This document shows positions 58,372-64,000 of a stretch of 64,000 nucleotides of DNA, one piece after another. Origin of the DNA: Cepaea nemoralis (lineage: Eukaryota; Mollusca; Gastropoda; Stylommatophora; Helicidae); contig JACEFZ010026878.1 in assembly GCA_014155875.1 (NCBI GenBank), forward strand, positions 1 through 64,000, read 5' to 3'. The notes below the pieces were generated by a model. The model did no database searches, was not told where the DNA came from, and worked only from the letters and a program-made list of their open reading frames with translations. The translations under genes and the position numbers were made by a program. How positions within the stretch are numbered: position 1 is the stretch's first letter; each line of letters opens with the position of its first letter.

Positions 58372-58497
58372 TCAGTTTCGTTGGAGCCATTTCAAAGAAC
58401 ACCTGACCTTCCGATTCGACCTTTGTGCACGTGTATTCTGAACAGCTGCTGTTGGCGATCTCTCCCTCATCATAACATGCTCCATTCCAAGAGCACC
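58372..58497 (-). CDS. Exon A: four-cysteine module exon of the host gene
   Basis: A 126-nt internal exon, the first of the series in the direction of transcription within the window. The acceptor TTGCAG is followed by GG TGC at 58497; the donor GTAGGT follows 58372. Phase 1 at both ends. It encodes CSWNGACYDEGEIANSSC, then SEYT-CTKVESEG and a hydrophobic FF segment: spacing C-x5-C-x10-C-x4-C. The NSS before Cys 3 is a possible N-glycosylation site. Its flanking intron does not share the repeated context of exons B-E, so it is an older or separate copy. A vestigial acceptor plus ATTGC lies just upstream at 58626. Confidence 0.72.
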   Translation of the reverse strand, partial: GALGMEHVMMRERSPTAAVQNTRAQRSNRKVRCSLKWLQRN

Positions 58498-58689
58498 CTG
58501 CAACATTGGAACCTAGTGTTTGCTATCATAAAACAATAAGTGTTACTTATACCAATAATGATTAACAATCAGACGGATAATGCAATACTGAGATCAGAGC
58601 AGAATAGGACAAGCCCTACCTGCAATCTATGAAACGTGAGATAATAATAGCAGGGAAAATGTTTAACCACGCTGTTACATTTAAATCCA

Positions 58690-59900
58690 TCCATTCATCA
58701 TGTGCCATGCCGGCAAGCGTGGGCGGTCATGTTTTGCCATCTCACTCGATCACCAGAGTCGTGGATCAGCTCAGTGTTTCTGTCTTGACAATGCAACGAA
58801 GCCAAGCCATCCAGGTATTTGCTTCTAGGTCTTCCCCTTGGTCTGTTCCCTTCGATCTTGCCAGTTGTCACCAAGTTCTCCAATTCATTTCTTCTCATAA
58901 AATGTCCAAAACACTTTGACTGTCTACGTCTAATAACTCTAATCAGTTTACGATCTTCATTTGTTTCTTGACGGACTTGTTCATTGGTTTTTCTGACTGT
59001 CCATGGTATTCTTTGCATTTTCCTCAGAAACCACATTTCTACAGCCATCAGATGTTTTTCAGCTTGACTGCTCATTGTCCAAGCTTCACATTCATATAAA
59101 AGTACAGATTCTATGTAGCACCTCAACACTCTTTTTCTCGTTTCAATTGACATCTTTTTATTGGTCAGTATGTTTTTCATCTTGCTAAAGGCTACTTTTG
59201 CCATGGCGATTCTTAATCTAATCTCTTCAAGGTATCTCCCATCAGATGTTATGACTGTTCCGAGATAATTGTACCTATTCACTTGTTGAAGAATATTCCC
59301 ATTTACTTGTATATTCATTCATTCATGTCCTTTGCAGAACCTCCCTCCCATAACAACCTTCCGGAAAACTTCTCGATCACAAGAAAGATGTCCCGCGTCT
59401 GATACACCCATCTGGAGATCATCCGCCACATCCTGCACCCATCTTCTCTTTGGCCTTCCTCTTCCTCTCTTCCCAGGCATATACCCTTCCATTATTGTTC
59501 TCTCCAAACTGTCGTGACGTTTCAAGTGACCAAAATACTTCAATTTTCTTTGTTTTATCGTCTTTAATAGCCATCCCTCCTCAATTATTCAACTCTTGAA
59601 GTATGGATGCATTTGTTCTTTTCTTTACCCAAGATATTCTTAGAACTCGTCTATAACATTTATATTCAAAGGCATGTATGCACTTGTATATTGCATTGTG
59701 GTATTTCGTTCTTCCTAGTGACGACCATAATTGTTGTCTTTTAACAATTTAATTCTAACCCTAGTTGTTCACTGTGTGGAACAACCGCATCTACTAAATG
59801 TTGCAGGTCCTGTTCATTGTCTGCAATCAAGACTGTATCATCTACATATCTTATGTTATTGATGCATGGTCACCCAATGTTGATTCATTCAATATCTTCA
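58690..59900 (-). pseudogene. RTE-like LINE 3' part, split by a nested element
   Basis: 58698-59318 is open on the minus strand for 206 codons: NGNILQQVNRYNYLGTVITS, IRLRIAMAKVAFSKMKNILT, RVLRCYIESVLLYECEAWTM, FLRKMQRIPWT, SKCFGHFMRRNELENLV and GNRPRGRPRSK. The upstream part resumes at 59693-59900 with the decayed palm region (homologous to 32700-32900). The 5' half is missing. This copy shows what the EVKCRIA-type segment looked like before satellite amplification. Confidence 0.85.
59316..59681 (-). mobile_element. Nested RTE-like LINE 3' fragment with target-site duplication
   Basis: 366-bp, 5'-truncated fragment: KYFGHLKRHDSLERTIMEGY, MPGKRGRGRPKRRWVQD, then the end FCKGHE and (TGAA)n. 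It is flanked by an 11-bp duplication ACTTGTATATT (59305-59315 and 59682-59692). The family is the same as 25070-26345. Confidence 0.9.
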
Positions 59901-60059
59901 AGGGAATGGAATCTGTCTATACGTGATGGACGAGGACACACAAATGAATGACACAATGGCTAATGGGAACATAAATCACGCTCAGTTATAGCAGGACTGG
60001 TCCTGGTAGAGGACAAGCAGCGACGGATGTAACCGGCTGTACAATGACACGATAAGTAT

Positions 60060-60770
60060 TGGTTGGTGTTCTTGTGTTAATGATATCATAGATTCTTTGA
60101 TATGCGTGTGTTAGAGATATTATAAATTGTTGGACATTCGTGTGTTAGATATAGTATAGATTGTTGGACATTCGTGTGTTAGAGATATTATAGATTGTTA
60201 GACATTCGTGTGTTAGTTATAGTATAGACTGTTGGACATTCGTGTTTTACAGATATTATAAATTGTTGAAAATTCGTGTGTTAGAGTTATTATAAATTGT
60301 TGGACACTCGTGTGTTTGAGATGGTATATATTCTTGGGCATCCGTGTGTTAGAGATAGAATAGATTGTCTGACATTCGTGTGTTAATGATAATATAGATT
60401 GTTGTACATGTATGCGTTAGAAATAATATAGATTATTTGACATGCGTGTACAAGAGATATTAAGATTGTTTGACATGCGTGTGTTAGATATAGTATAGAC
60501 TGTTGGACATTCGTGTGTTAGAGATTATATAGATTATTGCACATTCGTGTGTTAGAGATAATATAGATTGTTTTACATTCGTAACGTTTGAGATAATATA
60601 GATTGTTGGACATTCGTGTGTTAAAGATATTATAGATTTGTGGGCATTCGTGTGTTCGAGATTGTTTGACATTCGCATGCCCGAGTTAATATAGATTGTT
60701 TGACATTCGTGTGTTAGAGATAAAATAAATTGGTGTCCATTCGTGTTTTAGATATATTATAGCTTGTTTG
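60060..60770. repeat. 34-bp minisatellite
   Basis: About 20 units of ATTGTTGGACATTCGTGTGT followed by TAGAGATATTATAG, with frequent point changes. Confidence 0.93.
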
Positions 60771-60844
60771 ACGATAATTGTGTGGTTTAATAGTTGATCA
60801 ATGGCTCCGCACTATGTAATTTATGTTTATGGCACCATAAATTA

Positions 60845-61105
60845 TATTATAGATCCATGACCCTGTACAGTGTATTGTAGATCCATCGCCTTGTACAGTT
60901 TATTGTAGATCCATTGCCTCGTACAGTGTATTGTAGATCCATCGCCTTGTACAGTGTATTGTAGATCCATTGCCTCGTACAGTGTATTGTAGATCCATAG
61001 CCCCGTACAGTGTATTGTAGATCTACTGTCGCATGCAGTGTGTTGTAGATTCATAGCCACGTACAGTGTATTGTAGATCCATAGCCCCGTCCAGTGTAAT
61101 GTAGA
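60845..61105. repeat. 28-bp minisatellite
   Basis: About nine units of TGTAGATCCATCGCCTTGTA followed by CAGTGTAT. Unrelated in sequence to the LINE-derived 28-bp satellite. Confidence 0.93.
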
Positions 61106-61109
61106 CCTA

Positions 61110-61740
61110 TTGCTCCGTATAAAGTACTGGTGGTTGAGGGATTTGAGGGTTGCATGTGATTCCCCAACTAAGTCTTGCAAGACACGACCACATGTGATGG
61201 ATTACTGCCTCCTCCTGTCCATTGTAGTGCTCCCAGTACCACGCATGGTCTCTAGTTACCCAGTGCAGGTATTTGTAAAGGGTTGTTGTATTCGTGGTCT
61301 GCATCGTGTGGGCTTATCACTGGGGTATAGTTTCTTAATGCTGTATTTAGAGATGACATGTTAACATAAACAGTTCTTACCGCTGTGCATGTAGTCCAGT
61401 GGAGCTTCCATTGCTGTTTGTCTTTAAATAAGCCCTATGACATGGGCATATCACAGATTTTTGCCCTCGTCTATACGATCTGTATTTCTCTTCCCTATTC
61501 TTCTTTGGGGAAGAGGGAATGAGCTATATTCCCAAAACGTTGTAGAATTGGCCACTCAGGCCGTCTAAGTGTACGTTCTTCTTGTCTCTCTCCTGTCATG
61601 CATTATGTAATGTCAGAGATGGGTGGTATTATCCGCGCATGTAAGACGTCTGTGTTGTGGTGCTCTCTAGACAATAAGACTGTTGAGACTAACTTCGTAG
61701 GTCTCATAATATACGACATACATTCTAACAGGATGTAATT
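61110..61740. other. No gene recognised
   Basis: Short remnants of I/Nimb-like 3' sequence may lie at about 61610-61730 (GACGTCTGTGTTGTGGTGCT resembles the palindrome LINE), too short to annotate separately. Confidence 0.4.
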
Positions 61741-61809
61741 GTCTAGGGCAGGGGTGGGCAAACTCTTCGTGCGGAGGGCCGCATTGACAAATGTAAAGCT
61801 ATTGGCGGG

Positions 61810-61814
<5 letters not shown>

Positions 61815-61908
<94 letters not shown>

Positions 61909-61909
61909 C
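61815..61909. repeat. (TA)n microsatellite inside the hAT element
   Basis: Long TA run near the left terminal repeat. Confidence 0.97.
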
Positions 61910-62439
61910 CATTGTATTTACAGCAACCTATCACAATAAGTAATTATTAATTATTTATAGGTTATTAAGCAGTATAAATAATTAATTATTGGACTTTTAT
62001 TTTACTTATACACTTATACATTATATTTGACAATATAGACAAAAACTTTTACTAATTTGTTAATAAGACTGTACAATTTGTTATTATAACAAATATTCTT
62101 TATTATCTATCAATGGCTTTAATTTAGACACACAGCGACTATATTGTCACTACAGTTGTTGATTTCTAATGAGATTTATGTAACTGCTTGCTATTTCTGA
62201 CAATATTCTTGAAATCGCTTGTTCGCAAATGTATGTTGATACAAATTATGATAAAAGTTTAGCTGCAAAGTTTTTCAAGTTAGGAAATTATTCTTGTGAT
62301 AAAGATCCATAGAAATTCAGCAAACCATCTGTCTTTTATTTCTCTTTCAGATCATGATCTGCTTGTAAGTCAAGCAGCTCCAACTGTATGTCCTCTGTGG
62401 CTGTATCAGCCTCTGCACTAAAAGGTGAACTGAGAATAT

Positions 62440-62950
62440 TGAACTATGGCTCTAATTTCTTGAAATCTTGGAATCTCCATCCAAATTCTTCAATCAATGC
62501 ATCTAATTTTGCTTTGTATTTTTCAATCATTTCGCTAGAAATGGTTTCTTGTTTCAGTAAAGTGAAGTGACAAAATCTTTTTACACTTGCTTGTCTGGAG
62601 AACAGTGAGAGTTTTGCTTGAAATGATTTTACATATACATACAGTTCATGTGCAAACACACCATTGCCCTGAAGTTTGACATTCAGTTCACTTAACTTTT
62701 CCATAATTGTAATGGCATACATAAAGTCTAATTGCCACTCTTTATTGACAATATTAGTTTTAAAGTCACATTTTTAACACCTTGCCGATATTCAGCCATC
62801 GAACATTGGTGTGGTTCAGGACATCGGAATGTTCAGTTTCCAAATCGTCAAGTAATGACATGAATTGTGTGCGATTAAGTCCTCTTGATCTGATGAGGTT
62901 GATGACACTAACAACTGGGTAAATAACATGCTTGATATTCAAAACAAACA
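62440..62950 (-). pseudogene. hAT transposase remnant (Charlie/ZBED-like)
   Basis: Minus-strand reading in two frames: VVSVINLIRSRGLNRTQFMS, LLDDLETEHSDVLNHTNVRW LNIGKVLK (62766-62930), then ITIMEKLSELNVKLQG and FAHELYVYVKSFQAKLSLF (62444-62722). The H-T/N-VRWL-GKVL stretch is typical of vertebrate and invertebrate Charlie/ZBED-type hAT transposases. The N-terminal part is displaced by the LINE insertion and the frame is broken, so it is inactive. Confidence 0.8.
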
Positions 62951-62954
62951 GCCA

Positions 62955-63195
62955 GATACTGCAGCCCTTGATTGATAAAAAGAAGATAGCTCTCTTAAGA
63001 AACAAGGAAAGACCAACGCATAACACTCTGAGTGAACTGAAGCAAGCGAGGAAGGATGTACAAAAGGCTGCCAGGCCAGTGTGCGAATGACTATTGGATC
63101 AAGTTATGTGAGTTCATTCAAATCGCAAGTGATAAGGGAAACATAAGAATCATGTATGAAGGGATAAAGAAAGCCTGTGTGACAGCACAAGACTA
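62955..63195 (+). pseudogene. LINE ORF2 fragment inside the hAT element
   Basis: LQPLIDKKKIALLRNKERPT, TLSELKQARKDVQKAAR, then in a shifted frame LCEFIQIASDKGNIRIMYEG IKKA. This is the linker between endonuclease and reverse transcriptase of a LINE. It replaces part of the transposase. Confidence 0.7.
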
Positions 63196-63726
63196 GCTTC
63201 AGTTGCAGCATCTTAAATTGAAGACTGTTTAGTGAAAACAGTTTGCTGTTTCTCCAAATTTTTCACAACTCAAGGCATTTCCTTTCCTTCTCTTCGGTCG
63301 TTAAATTGTATCCGAAATCGGAATGTTTTGTTGGATAATGTCTTTTTAGATTGTACTCCTTGAAGACAGCCAATGACTCACGAAACAACATGCAAATTCA
63401 TTTGCTACCAACTTTTATAAAACAGTACTTAGTTGTCCATTCATCATTAAAAACATGGCATTCATCTTCAATCTTAAGTTTGTTATTGACACTCATCATA
63501 ACGGTACATGAAATTCTGTAAAATTCAACAAAATAACTTAAAAACGAATTAAAACTTTTTATTTCTAAATGCCCTCGCGGGCCGCATAAAATCACTTGGC
63601 GGGCCGCATGCGTAGTTTGCCCACCCCTGGTCTAGGGGAATCACATTTCGCACATAAACATCTCAAAGTTAGGACAGGCTGACTGGAGATATGTATAGCT
63701 TGACTTAGTTTCCTTGAAAGTGGGAC

Positions 63727-63888
63727 GAAGAAGAAGAAGAAGAAGAAGAAGAAGAAGAAGAAGAAGAAGAAGAAGAAGAAGAAGAAGAAGAAGAAGAAGA
63801 AGAAGAGAAGAAGAAGAAGAAGAAGAAGCAGAAGAAGAAAAAGAAGAAGAAGAAGAAGAAGAAGAAGAAGAAGAAGAAGAAGAAGAAG

Positions 63889-63920
<32 letters not shown>

Positions 63921-63930
63921 GCATTTCAGC
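63727..63930. repeat. (GAA)n microsatellite
   Basis: About 200 bp of GAA with few interruptions. Poly-Glu/Arg and poly-Leu/Phe ORFs across it are artefacts. Confidence 0.98.
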
Positions 63931-64000
63931 AGTAGCTGCTGCAGTAGCAGAAGAAGAAGATGAAGGAAACATGATGAGCGCGAGGGTTAGGAGAGAGGAA

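Larger units (their letters stand above)
61749..63629 (-). mobile_element. hAT DNA transposon
   Basis: Terminal inverted repeats CAGGGGTGGGCAAACT (61749) and AGTTTGCCCACCCCTG (63614-63629), with further CGGGCCGCAT motifs inside both ends. A perfect 8-bp target-site duplication GTCTAGGG (61741-61748 and 63630-63637) is diagnostic for hAT. It contains a broken transposase on the minus strand, a TA microsatellite near the left end and an embedded LINE fragment. Confidence 0.95.

Noticed and set aside
63592..63972. Poly-Leu/Phe and poly-Arg/Glu ORFs
   Set aside because: They are pure translations of the GAA microsatellite.

Overview
This is a window of animal nuclear DNA, very probably from an invertebrate. 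It has no bacterial-type operons, ORFs are short or broken, and it is dense in non-LTR and LTR retrotransposons, SINE-like elements, a hAT transposon, minisatellites and microsatellites. The mix (I/Nimb-like and RTE-like LINEs, a Ty3/gypsy element with integrase ahead of reverse transcriptase, a Penelope-like fragment) suggests a lophotrochozoan such as a mollusc. That taxonomic guess is weak.

The most interesting host content is a gene on the minus strand, found here from splice signals and not from long ORFs. Five small exons (58372-58497, 42979-43095, 37637-37753, 27945-28070, 18532-18648) each encode one module of 39-42 codons with four cysteines spaced C-x5/6-C-x10-12-C-x4-C. Each exon is a multiple of three (126, 117, 117, 126, 117 nt), opens after an AG acceptor with two bases then TGC, and ends at a GT-A/G-N-G donor in phase 1. 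They are therefore symmetrical 1-1 exons that can be strung together. The last four also share flanking intron sequence, so they arose by tandem duplication of an exon plus its intron.

Layout. 1-9736: a giant inverted repeat centred at 4867-4870, with arms holding a 21-bp minisatellite and an I/Nimb-like LINE. 8755-14170: the right-hand minisatellite, grading into poor-quality sequence. 14180-18000: a LINE 3' end, a 36-bp Tyr/Asp/Gly repeat, and a TC/GA-flanked foldback containing 18S rRNA-like fragments. 18.3-43.8 kb: the exon region, loaded with nested LINEs, two tRNA-type SINE copies, three copies of a 337-bp retroposon, and an LTR element with inverted LTRs and a captured tRNA-Pro sequence (21457-23841). 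44156-53556: a young Ty3/gypsy element with 2.1-kb LTRs inserted into an I/Nimb-like LINE with a perfect 5-bp duplication. 55-64 kb: a fifth cysteine exon, minisatellites, nested LINEs and a hAT element with a perfect 8-bp duplication.

Several events can be ordered. A LINE fragment beside the duplicated exon contributed a short coding stretch that was amplified into a 28-bp satellite. Later LINE, I/Nimb-like and 337-bp retroposon insertions split that satellite. Only the cysteine-module exons look like host protein-coding sequence; nearly all other coding-like sequence is transposon-derived and mostly broken.
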